NCBI GenBank assembly: GCA_025360395.1
Contig: JANYCH010000080.1
Span: 1-21,291, forward strand
Reading direction: 5' to 3'
Source: Cytophagales bacterium
Lineage (GTDB): Bacteria > Bacteroidota > Bacteroidia > Cytophagales > UBA9547
DNA length: 21,291 nt
Shown: in pieces, positions 14,052-20,339 of the stretch
Numbering within the stretch: the stretch's first letter is position 1
How the letters are laid out: each line of letters opens with the position of its first letter
Made by a program: the position numbers and the translations under genes
The notes under the pieces: generated by a model
The model's database searches: none
What the model was told of the DNA's origin: nothing
What the model saw: only the letters and a program-made list of their open reading frames with translations

Positions 14052-14783
14052 TTATTCCTTATAAAAAGCTTCCAGGTTCATGTGATTTTCAAGCAGTTGC
14101 CAGCTTGCATGAATAGGCAGATGGGATTTAATAAATTCTACCGGGGGTGGGAGAAAATAGTCCTCAGTATATTTTTTGACAAATAATTTATTCTCAATTT
14201 TTCCAAGGCACATCGGTATATCGAGCAGATACCAGTAACCATCTATTCTTACAACATTCCAGAAATGATCAGGATAATCTTTTTTCTCCTTTTCTTTATC
14301 AAAGCCTCGTGTATAGCCTTTTAAAGTCCGGCAGTCAATATCATTATTCTGACAGAAAATGGTCATCATATCGGCATATCCTTTGGACAATGCCTTTTTG
14401 TTTTGGAAAATGATCAAAGGGTGTTGAGGTGGCAAATGGCCTGTATTATAGCTGTGAGTATCGAACTCAACATTTAATGCTATCCACCTGAAATACGACC
14501 TTACTTTCTGATATTCGGAGGTTTTGTTTTTACTCAAGCTGGCATTTAAGTCACCTAAGGTTTTAAAATGCTGACCCTTATTGTGTTCAAGATCGCGTTC
14601 TATCTTTTTATCAACATCGTTCTTATTAAGTAAGTTAAAAGGAAGTTCCTCATAAAACATCAGTTTACCGTCGTAATTAGAGGTATCTACCATATCTAAG
14701 CCCAAAATGTCATAGATATTTTCCTGCGCCCTTAAATTAAGTCCGTTAATAAACGTTAAAATAATGAAAAATAGCTGGCGCAT
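14052..14783 (-). CDS. Transglutaminase-fold protein with Cys to Ser change
   Basis: A 243-residue secreted protein: MRQLFFIILTFINGLNLRAQ is a signal peptide likely cleaved after AQ (residue 20). The core resembles transglutaminase-like domains: SYFRWIALNVEFD (96-108), then ALSKGYADMMTIFCQNNDIDCRTLKGY (131-157), DHFWNVVRIDGYWYLLD (172-188). The usual active-site triad is Cys-His-Asp. His 173 and Asp 188 are present, but the position of the Cys (normally in GVCxGYA) reads Ser 133 (codon TCC). It is therefore probably not a standard Cys protease or cross-linker, and may be a binding version. It follows pdeM by 31 bases on the same strand and converges with the lipoprotein gene. Confidence 0.75.
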   Translation of the reverse strand: MRQLFFIILTFINGLNLRAQENIYDILGLDMVDTSNYDGKLMFYEELPFNLLNKNDVDKKIERDLEHNKGQHFKTLGDLNASLSKNKTSEYQKVRSYFRWIALNVEFDTHSYNTGHLPPQHPLIIFQNKKALSKGYADMMTIFCQNNDIDCRTLKGYTRGFDKEKEKKDYPDHFWNVVRIDGYWYLLDIPMCLGKIENKLFVKKYTEDYFLPPPVEFIKSHLPIHASWQLLENHMNLEAFYKE

Positions 14784-14814
14784 TTTAAGTAAAATCTTTT
14801 AAAGATACAGAGTT

Positions 14815-15456
14815 TCACCTTATCATAAAAATCTTTTGACCTGTTAAGGCATAAAAAACATTATTTCCATTTCTGGACACTACGAAATTGCCTGTGAATT
14901 GTCCGAATGCAGGCAATAATAATGAATCAGGGTTTAAAATAAAGGCTGGTAAGTTTATACCCTGACGGCCCTTTCCCAAAATAGTAACTGCTGGGTGTAT
15001 GTGGCCGTAAATTGTAAATTCACTCCTGGTTTCATCCCTGTCATGAAGCAGAAGAAGCTCTCCAATAGAAAATTCTGACAGACATTCCAGGTCCATTGAC
15101 TGATAAAGTTCGCAGGGTAATATGTCGTGGTTTCCCTGAACGAGCGTTTTTCTGAAAGGCTTTTCCATTGCCCATTCTCTAAACATGGTTACAGATTCGT
15201 TTGCTACACTATGAAAAAGATCTCCTAAAAAAACCAGGTGATCAGGTTTTAATCTTTCACACAAATTGTTTAGTATGGCCAGTTCCTGAAAAGGAGGAAC
15301 ATATATTCCGTTTTTACGAAAATGGCTTGCTTTCCCAAAATGCAAATCGGCTACAACCAGAATTTTCCTGTCTGGGAAATAGATAGCCTTTTCCAGCAGT
15401 ATCAGTAAATTTTCTCCTTTTAAAACAATTTCTACAGAGTGGGAGCTGTCTGTCAA
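14815..15456 (-). CDS. pdeM: PdeM-like metallophosphoesterase (ligase-associated DNA damage response type)
   Basis: A 213-residue calcineurin-like phosphoesterase. The metal ligands are complete: Asp 37 and His 39 in VADLHFGK, Asp 79 in LGDLFHS, Asn 109-His 110 in QGNHD, His 152 and His 154 in GHIHP. LLPAFGQFTG (180-189) near the C-terminus is typical of the PdeM subgroup. PdeM genes usually sit with an ATP-dependent DNA ligase, an Lhr-like helicase and a nuclease; none of those is next to it here. The start is a TTG at 15456 with AGGA five bases before it, one of the few visible Shine-Dalgarno sites in the window. A 7-codon leader ORF ends over this start. The transglutaminase-fold gene follows on the same strand. 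Confidence 0.85.
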   Translation of the reverse strand: MTDSSHSVEIVLKGENLLILLEKAIYFPDRKILVVADLHFGKASHFRKNGIYVPPFQELAILNNLCERLKPDHLVFLGDLFHSVANESVTMFREWAMEKPFRKTLVQGNHDILPCELYQSMDLECLSEFSIGELLLLHDRDETRSEFTIYGHIHPAVTILGKGRQGINLPAFILNPDSLLLPAFGQFTGNFVVSRNGNNVFYALTGQKIFMIR

Positions 15457-15476
15457 AGTTTTCCTAATTTCACCAT
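15453..15476 (-). promoter_or_regulatory. Leader ORF and ribosome site that set the pdeM start
   Basis: On the minus strand ATG GTG AAA TTA GGA AAA CTT TGA encodes seven residues, and its TGA overlaps the pdeM TTG by two bases (TTGA). The AGGA at 15465-15462 lies five bases before the TTG. The arrangement would allow reinitiation coupling. The overlap is seen; its use is inference. Confidence 0.35.
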
Positions 15477-15494
15477 TAAATCTCTTCTAAAATT

Positions 15495-16082
15495 ATGCAC
15501 TTTTTAAGGCTTTTTTTCTTAGTTAGCTCAATAAACTTTTCATTATTTGGTCAGTCTGCAGTTTTAAATGGTACTTGGGAGGCTTTCGAGAAAAAGGAAA
15601 GGATATTATTTGTACTCAATAATGATGGTACCGGATCTTTTGACGGTATAGCCTTTAGTTATAAAATTCAGGAAAAAGAATTGATTGCCACTTTTGATTA
15701 TGGCATTTTTAATTATGATTACGAACTGAAAGACAATCAATTAACTTTAAAAGAAGGCAACCTGGAACATCCTTATATTTTCAAAAAGATCAAAGAAGAA
15801 ATAGTAAAGCCAATTGTCCCTGCTTCGAACACTATAGATCCTCTCCTTCTGGGTAACTGGACAAATCCCCATCATAAAGTAATCTTCTATTCAGATGGCA
15901 CCATGATAGCCGACGGCAAAAAGGAAATTTATGAAGCTGTAGGATTGAAGCTGAGGATTTTTAGTGGTAATACAATGGAAGAGAACCCATATTCGGTTTA
16001 TCAGGACATAATATCAATTGTACTGAATGGTGAGGTTATCCAGCTTAAAAAGGAAGAAGTGATTGTGCCGGTAAAAAAATAA
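15495..16082 (+). CDS. Secreted two-module beta protein
   Basis: A 195-residue protein with a signal peptide (MHFLRLFFLVSSINFSLFGQ, probable cleavage after residue 20). The mature part holds two similar modules: LNGTWEAFEKKERILFVLNN with GTGSFDG (about 24-52), and LLGNWTNPHHKVIFYSDGTM (about 117-136). Each starts G-x-W and continues with a strand and a DGT turn, like the lipocalin-like or META-type domains common in Bacteroidota. No known activity. The HAD gene starts 7 bases after its stop, so they are an operon. It is divergent from pdeM across 38 bases. Confidence 0.65.
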   Translation: MHFLRLFFLVSSINFSLFGQSAVLNGTWEAFEKKERILFVLNNDGTGSFDGIAFSYKIQEKELIATFDYGIFNYDYELKDNQLTLKEGNLEHPYIFKKIKEEIVKPIVPASNTIDPLLLGNWTNPHHKVIFYSDGTMIADGKKEIYEAVGLKLRIFSGNTMEENPYSVYQDIISIVLNGEVIQLKKEEVIVPVKK

Positions 16083-16089
16083 TGAATAA

Positions 16090-16926
16090 ATGGACAGGAT
16101 AGCACTGATTTTTGATTTTGATGATACGCTTGCCCCCGATTCTACCTCGAGCTTTTTAGAAAGCATTGGCATAGACACAAAAGAGTTCTGGGGCAAAAGG
16201 GTACAGGCACTTTTAGATGAGGATTGGGACCCTATACCCGCCTATCTTTATAAAATGGTGGAAGAAAGTAATTCCGGCAATACAATTACAAGAGAAAAAC
16301 TAAAATCCTACGGAAAGAAAATTAAGTTCCATGATGGCGTCAAAAGGTTTTTCAGCCACATCAAAAGTACATTTGAAAAGAAATATCCGGAAGTAATAAT
16401 AGAGTACTACCTGATAAGCAGTGGTATAGGTGACATTATCAAAAACTCTGAAATAGCAAAAAACTTTAGCCACATTTGGGCAAGTGACTTTGAATATGGT
16501 TCAAAAGGAGAAATTACTTTCCCCAAGAGGATTGTAAGCTTTACTGACAAAACACGTTACCTTTTCCAGGTTTCAAAAGGGATTGTAGGTGATAAAGCAT
16601 TTGCAAATCCATTTGATGTAAATAAAAAAGTTTCTGAAGAGAAATTAAGAATTCCATTTTCTAACATGATTTTTACCGGGGATGGTTATACTGATGTTCC
16701 ATGTTTTTCTATGATCCGAAAAAACGGTGGAATCCCATTTGGAGTTTATGATAAAGCTCACCGTGAAAAATTTGGGCGTGCCTGGGGATTTATAGAGGAA
16801 GGAAGGGTTAGCAACTTACATTCGGCTAATTTCAAAAAGGGATCAGATTTGTGTAATTCTATTGAAATGGCCTTAGAAAGCATTTGCCAGAAAATCCATT
16901 TAAAGAAAAGTATGTACCAGGGTTAA
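16090..16926 (+). CDS. HAD-superfamily hydrolase
   Basis: A 278-residue haloacid dehalogenase-like phosphatase. Motif I DFDDT is at 9-13 (nucleophile Asp 9, acid/base Asp 11), motif II Ser is in LISSG (108-112), the motif III Lys is probably Lys 154 in FTDKT, and motif IV GDGYTD is at 197-202. The long cap segment between about 14 and 100 (residues EFWGKRVQALLDEDWDPIP) resembles a C1-type helical cap. The substrate is probably a small phosphorylated metabolite; it cannot be named. No signal peptide, so cytosolic. It is co-transcribed with the upstream secreted protein and lies 105 bases before htpG. Confidence 0.82.
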   Translation: MDRIALIFDFDDTLAPDSTSSFLESIGIDTKEFWGKRVQALLDEDWDPIPAYLYKMVEESNSGNTITREKLKSYGKKIKFHDGVKRFFSHIKSTFEKKYPEVIIEYYLISSGIGDIIKNSEIAKNFSHIWASDFEYGSKGEITFPKRIVSFTDKTRYLFQVSKGIVGDKAFANPFDVNKKVSEEKLRIPFSNMIFTGDGYTDVPCFSMIRKNGGIPFGVYDKAHREKFGRAWGFIEEGRVSNLHSANFKKGSDLCNSIEMALESICQKIHLKKSMYQG

Positions 16927-17031
16927 TTTGCGTATTGCGACTTCAGCTCAATTTCTGCCATCCTGTCATTTTTTTACTGTATGGAATAACTTTTGCATCC
17001 TCTTTACCGTCTCAAAAAAGATAAAAACATT

Positions 17032-18846
17032 ATGGAAGAAAAAGGTAACATTTCGATTCACACCGAAAATATTTTCCCAATTATTAAGAAATTTCTATAC
17101 TCAGATCATGAGATATTTTTAAGGGAATTAGTTTCAAATGCAGTTGATGCAAGCCAGAAATTAAAAAAGATCGCTTCTCTTGGCGAATATGCCGGCGACG
17201 TTTCTGATCTGAAAGTAAAGGTCAATTTTAATGCAGAAGAAAAAACCATTACCATCAGTGATAATGGGATTGGGATGACGGGTGAAGAGATCAAAAAATA
17301 CATTAATCAAATTGCATTTTCAGGAGCTACAGAATTTGTAGAGAAATTTAAAGACAAAGGAGATGTAAAAGATATAATCGGAAAGTTCGGTTTAGGCTTT
17401 TATTCTGCTTTTATGGTTTCTGATAAGGTAGAAATCAGGTCTTTATCTTCAAAAGAAGGTTCTGAAGCTGTTCGTTGGATTTGTGATGGAAGCACGGAAT
17501 ACGAGCTTTCTTCGACAGATAAAACAGATCGGGGAACCGACATCATCCTTCATGTAGCAGAAGATTCAACTGAATTCCTTGATAAATTCCGCTTGAAAGG
17601 GATTCTTGAAAAATATTGCAAATTCCTACCTATTATTATTGCTTTTGAAGATGAGGTAATAAATAAAAACCCACTTTGGACCAAAGCTCCGTCTGAATTA
17701 AAAGACGAAGATTACATCACATTTTACAAAGAACTATATCCATTTACAGAAGATCCGTTATTCTGGATCCATTTGAACGTAGATTATCCTTTTAACCTTA
17801 CAGGGATATTATATTTCCCTAAAGTAAAAGCAGATTTTGAACTTCATAAAAACAAGATCCAGCTTTATTCACGCCAGGTATTTATTACCGATGAGGTGAA
17901 GGACGTAGTTCCGGAATTCTTAATGTTGCTTCATGGTGTTATTGATTCACCTGATATTCCTTTGAATGTTTCACGCAGTTATTTACAAGCTGACGGAAAT
18001 GTAAAGAAAATCAACAGTCACATTACCAAAAAAGTAGCAGACAAATTGTCGGAGCTTTTCCGCAATGATCAGGCGGCTTTTGAAAGCAAATGGGAAAGTC
18101 TTGGAATGTTCGTGAAATACGGAATGATCTCTGACGACAAGTTTTATGAAAAAGCAGTTGACTTTTGTTTATTGAAAAACACAGAAGGTGTAGTTGTGCC
18201 TTTAAATAACTATAAAGATAAGGTTTCTGTAAATCAAACTGATAAAGACGGAAATGTAATCTGGTTATACAGCAACGATCCGGGCAAACAGGACATGTAT
18301 ATTCAGGCGGCTAAGAAACGTGGCTATGATGTTTTGGTTTTTGATCATCCTATTGACTCTCATTTTATAAGTCACATGGAGCGCAAACTTGAGAAAATCA
18401 ATCTAAAGAGAGTTGACTCTGATACCTTAGATAAATTAGTTGAACAGGATTCCAAAAAAGAAAGCGTTTTAACTGAAAATGAAAAAGAGACAGTTCAGAA
18501 AGTCTTCGAAAAAGCCATTAACAATACTAACTACAAAGTGTCAGTAGAAGCAATGGCGGAAGACGAACTTCCTGTAACAGTTTCAATGCCAGAATTCATG
18601 CGAAGAATGAAAGAAATGGGAAATGGTGGAGGAATGATGTTCATGGGAAATTTCCCCGACAGTTATAACGTGGCCGTGAATGGCAATCATCCTTTGATAC
18701 AAAGAATTGTAAAAGAAGGTGAAGAAGTTAAAAAAGAAGAATTAGCTAAATATGCTTACCAGATAGCGATGTTGTCTCAAAACCTTTTATCAGGTTCTGA
18801 ACTAACCAACTTTATTGGTAAAAGTGTAGAACTGGTAGCGAAATAG
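17032..18846 (+). CDS. htpG: Molecular chaperone HtpG (bacterial Hsp90)
   Basis: A 604-residue ATP-dependent chaperone. The GHKL ATPase domain carries the N-box ELVSNAVDAS with Glu 32 and Asn 36, SDNGIGM at 76-82, and GKFGLGFYSAFMVSD at 117-131. The middle domain has DIPLNVSRSYLQ with the Arg that contacts ATP. The C-terminal dimerisation region ends at the stop at 18844-18846. Length is close to E. coli HtpG (624). I chose ATG 17032 because the alternative upstream TTG (16993) adds a 13-residue extension absent from the family. A near-match to the -7 box (TAACTTTT, 16987-16994) would give a short leader. An AHSA1-like protein lies nearby but is in a separate operon. Confidence 0.97.
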   Translation: MEEKGNISIHTENIFPIIKKFLYSDHEIFLRELVSNAVDASQKLKKIASLGEYAGDVSDLKVKVNFNAEEKTITISDNGIGMTGEEIKKYINQIAFSGATEFVEKFKDKGDVKDIIGKFGLGFYSAFMVSDKVEIRSLSSKEGSEAVRWICDGSTEYELSSTDKTDRGTDIILHVAEDSTEFLDKFRLKGILEKYCKFLPIIIAFEDEVINKNPLWTKAPSELKDEDYITFYKELYPFTEDPLFWIHLNVDYPFNLTGILYFPKVKADFELHKNKIQLYSRQVFITDEVKDVVPEFLMLLHGVIDSPDIPLNVSRSYLQADGNVKKINSHITKKVADKLSELFRNDQAAFESKWESLGMFVKYGMISDDKFYEKAVDFCLLKNTEGVVVPLNNYKDKVSVNQTDKDGNVIWLYSNDPGKQDMYIQAAKKRGYDVLVFDHPIDSHFISHMERKLEKINLKRVDSDTLDKLVEQDSKKESVLTENEKETVQKVFEKAINNTNYKVSVEAMAEDELPVTVSMPEFMRRMKEMGNGGGMMFMGNFPDSYNVAVNGNHPLIQRIVKEGEEVKKEELAKYAYQIAMLSQNLLSGSELTNFIGKSVELVAK

Positions 18847-18865
18847 AAATTTTGCTTCAAATATA

Positions 18866-18896
18866 AAAAGCCAGTTCTTTCGGACTGGCTTTTTTG
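18866..18896. terminator. Bidirectional terminator between htpG and the DoxX-like gene
   Basis: GCCAGTTC and GGACTGGC form a stem with one G-U pair and a four-base loop. A run of A is on the left and a run of T on the right, so it can end both convergent transcripts. A short palindrome (AGGAAA-GTA-TTTCCT, 18928-18942) lies just before the DoxX stop. Confidence 0.88.
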
Positions 18897-18943
18897 TTTA
18901 CAAATAAACCCCACCTTTTGACTAATCAGGAAAGTATTTCCTT

Positions 18944-19330
18944 TTAAGCTTGAATAATCCGTTGACATTTTCTGTCTTCCGGCCTGAAATACCAGGAGAT
19001 TAAAGTCAGGGTTAAAAGTAAAAGAGAGGGAAGGATTTCTTTTACAGGATTATTACATGCCAGGTGTGAAATAGCAGCTCCTGACATCGCAAAGAAAAAG
19101 CCAGCATAAGCCCACTCTTTCAATATGGGAAAACGGGGAATAAGCACAGCCACAACACCAAGTATTTTCCATACTCCCAATAGTGTCAGAAAATAGACAG
19201 GATAGCCTAAATGCGTCATCTTGTCGACCTCTTCTTTCATCTTCAACAACTGAACAATGCCGGTTGAAACCATTCCTAAGGCAAGCCAAAGCGTTGCAAC
19301 CCAATAGATTATTTTATTTCTTTTCGACAT
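18944..19330 (-). CDS. DoxX-like membrane protein
   Basis: A 128-residue protein with four hydrophobic segments (about 8-25, 44-65, 73-91, 98-113) and the pattern ISHL near the third, as in DoxX-like families of four-helix proteins. The Lys/Arg-rich tail (RPEDRKCQRIIQA) lies in the cytoplasm. DoxX-like proteins are linked to redox or thiol-stress functions in some bacteria, but this subgroup is undefined. It is the last gene of the ArsR operon, starting 7 bases after the AHSA1-like gene, and shares its promoter-operator region. Confidence 0.75.
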   Translation of the reverse strand: MSKRNKIIYWVATLWLALGMVSTGIVQLLKMKEEVDKMTHLGYPVYFLTLLGVWKILGVVAVLIPRFPILKEWAYAGFFFAMSGAAISHLACNNPVKEILPSLLLLTLTLISWYFRPEDRKCQRIIQA

Positions 19331-19337
19331 GATATTA

Positions 19338-19799
19338 TTATTTATTTTCTAAAAGACTTTGAATGCGGTTGTGTGCCATGTTAATTCCCTGGGCAAAAGG
19401 CATTTTGAGAACCTGTTCCCGCTTTTCAGCAGATTCATAGATCACATGCATATTTAGTTTGCTTTTGTTTTCGCTAACTTTTTCGAACTCCAGTATTTCC
19501 AGCTGAACTCCAAAAGGAGTATTTTCCATTTCAAAAGTTCTGGTGATCTTCTGATTTCTGGAAAACTCATGAATAGATCCGTTAAAGCAATGTTTATTTC
19601 CTTTTGGATCGGTAGTTTCAAACTGATAGCTGCCATGTTTTTTGCTTTCCAGCTTCACCACTTTTGTCCCCATCCATTGTTCCACAATTTCTGGTTCTTC
19701 ATAAGCTTTAAACAGTAATTCTAAAGGCAGATCAAACTCTCTGGTGATGAATAAATCCTGTCTGCCGGCTTCTGCATTAATCTTGGTCTTCTGTTCCAT
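19338..19799 (-). CDS. AHSA1-like SRPBCC-domain protein
   Basis: A 153-residue protein of the START/SRPBCC fold (activator of Hsp90 ATPase homologue 1-like). ITREFDLPLELLFKAYEEPE (18-37) with EQWMG just after is the family signature; the later part has the strand-rich hydrophobic pocket (GSYQFETTDPKGN, ITRTFEMENTPF) and a C-terminal helix AHNRIQSLLENK. The pocket suggests a hydrophobic ligand. It starts 2 bases after the ArsR stop and is second in the operon. The ArsR / AHSA1-like / DoxX-like combination is a recurring pattern in bacteria; the inducer is unknown. Confidence 0.85.
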   Translation of the reverse strand: MEQKTKINAEAGRQDLFITREFDLPLELLFKAYEEPEIVEQWMGTKVVKLESKKHGSYQFETTDPKGNKHCFNGSIHEFSRNQKITRTFEMENTPFGVQLEILEFEKVSENKSKLNMHVIYESAEKREQVLKMPFAQGINMAHNRIQSLLENK

Positions 19800-19801
19800 T
19801 T

Positions 19802-20125
19802 CTATTCTTTAGGTTTGTATTGTTTCATAATTGATTCTAGTTTATTGAACCGCTCATCCCACATTTGGCGGAAGGGTTCTATAAAGTCTGCCACCTCTTT
19901 CATTTTTTTAGCATTGATAAGATAGAATACTTCCCTACCCTTTTGTTCTTGCTGTAGCAATTCACATTCGGTAAGAATTTGCAGATGTTTAGAAACTGTT
20001 GGCCTGGCCGTATCAAAATTGGATGCTATAGCTCCGGCTGTGAGAGATTGGGTGGCAACCAATAAAAGGATTGCCCTTCTGGTTGGATCAGCGATGGCCT
20101 GAAAAACGTCCCTTCTTAAATTCAT
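19802..20125 (-). CDS. ArsR-family transcriptional regulator
   Basis: A 107-residue winged helix repressor: FQAIADPTRRAILLLVATQS (8-27), LTAGAIASNFDTARPTVSKH (28-47) as the helix-turn-helix, and QKGREVFYLI (61-70) as the wing. The metal-binding ELCVC-type motif of ArsR/SmtB is absent, and only a single Cys (in TECELL) is present, so it probably does not sense metal by the classical site. It heads the operon and is likely autoregulated, since two near-identical palindromes lie just upstream, one in the promoter spacer. The ATG at 20125 gives a very short leader. Confidence 0.9.
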   Translation of the reverse strand: MNLRRDVFQAIADPTRRAILLLVATQSLTAGAIASNFDTARPTVSKHLQILTECELLQQEQKGREVFYLINAKKMKEVADFIEPFRQMWDERFNKLESIMKQYKPKE

Positions 20126-20128
20126 TAT

Positions 20129-20144
20129 GTAGCTATTTGGCTAC
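20129..20144. promoter_or_regulatory. Operator 1 of the ArsR operon
   Basis: GTAGCTATTTGGCTAC, an imperfect palindrome (GTAGC / GCTAC arms perfect). It lies from the last base of the -7 box across the predicted start of transcription, so binding would block initiation or clearance. Confidence 0.65.
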
Positions 20145-20174
20145 AAATATATATGTAGCTATTTAACTACGCAA
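20144..20174 (-). promoter_or_regulatory. Promoter of the ArsR operon
   Basis: On the minus strand TTG (20174-20172) is followed after 20 bases by TATATTTG (20151-20144), an exact Bacteroidota promoter with both elements. Transcription should begin near 20139, about 14 bases before the ArsR ATG. It is the best promoter match in this window. Confidence 0.7.
20155..20170. promoter_or_regulatory. Operator 2 of the ArsR operon
   Basis: GTAGCTATTTAACTAC, the same palindrome with two changed bases. It falls entirely within the 20-base spacer between the -33 and -7 elements, 26 bases from operator 1. Binding here would occlude polymerase. Confidence 0.65.
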
Positions 20175-20221
20175 ATTATTTTATATATTTTTTGAGGAAG
20201 CATTAACTATAAATTTTGAGC

Positions 20222-20254
20222 AAAAAAAAGAGCACAGGATATTCTGCGCTCTTT
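20222..20254 (-). terminator. Terminator of the CBM9/T9SS gene
   Basis: On the minus strand AAAGAGCGCAG and CTGTGCTCTTT pair with one mismatch, and a run of eight T follows. It is about 80 bases past the stop of the secreted protein and upstream of the ArsR promoter, so it insulates the operon from read-through. Confidence 0.75.
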
Positions 20255-20313
20255 GAAAGAAGAAAAAAGTAAATGGTCTAAATTTTAACCTGAATTATTG
20301 CCTGGATTCTTCT

Positions 20314-20339
20314 TATAAAAAGAACCCCTTCTTTTTATA
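20314..20339 (-). other. Perfect hairpin over the stop codon of the CBM9/T9SS gene
   Basis: TATAAAAAGAA (20314-20324) and TTCTTTTTATA (20329-20339) are a perfect 11-base inverted repeat with a CCCC loop (GGGG in the transcript). The TAA stop (20337-20335) is inside the right arm. No T run follows on the minus strand, so it is not a standard terminator; it may stabilise the mRNA 3' end. Confidence 0.55.

Noticed and set aside
16993..17031. A 13-residue N-terminal extension of HtpG from a TTG
   Set aside because: The family starts at the ATG at 17032; the extension overlaps a promoter-like box and has no counterpart.
17032..19799. Functional link between HtpG and the AHSA1-like protein as Hsp90 and its activator
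   Set aside because: They are convergent, in separate operons with a terminator between them. Bacterial AHSA1-like proteins are broad SRPBCC proteins, and the name does not imply Hsp90 activation.
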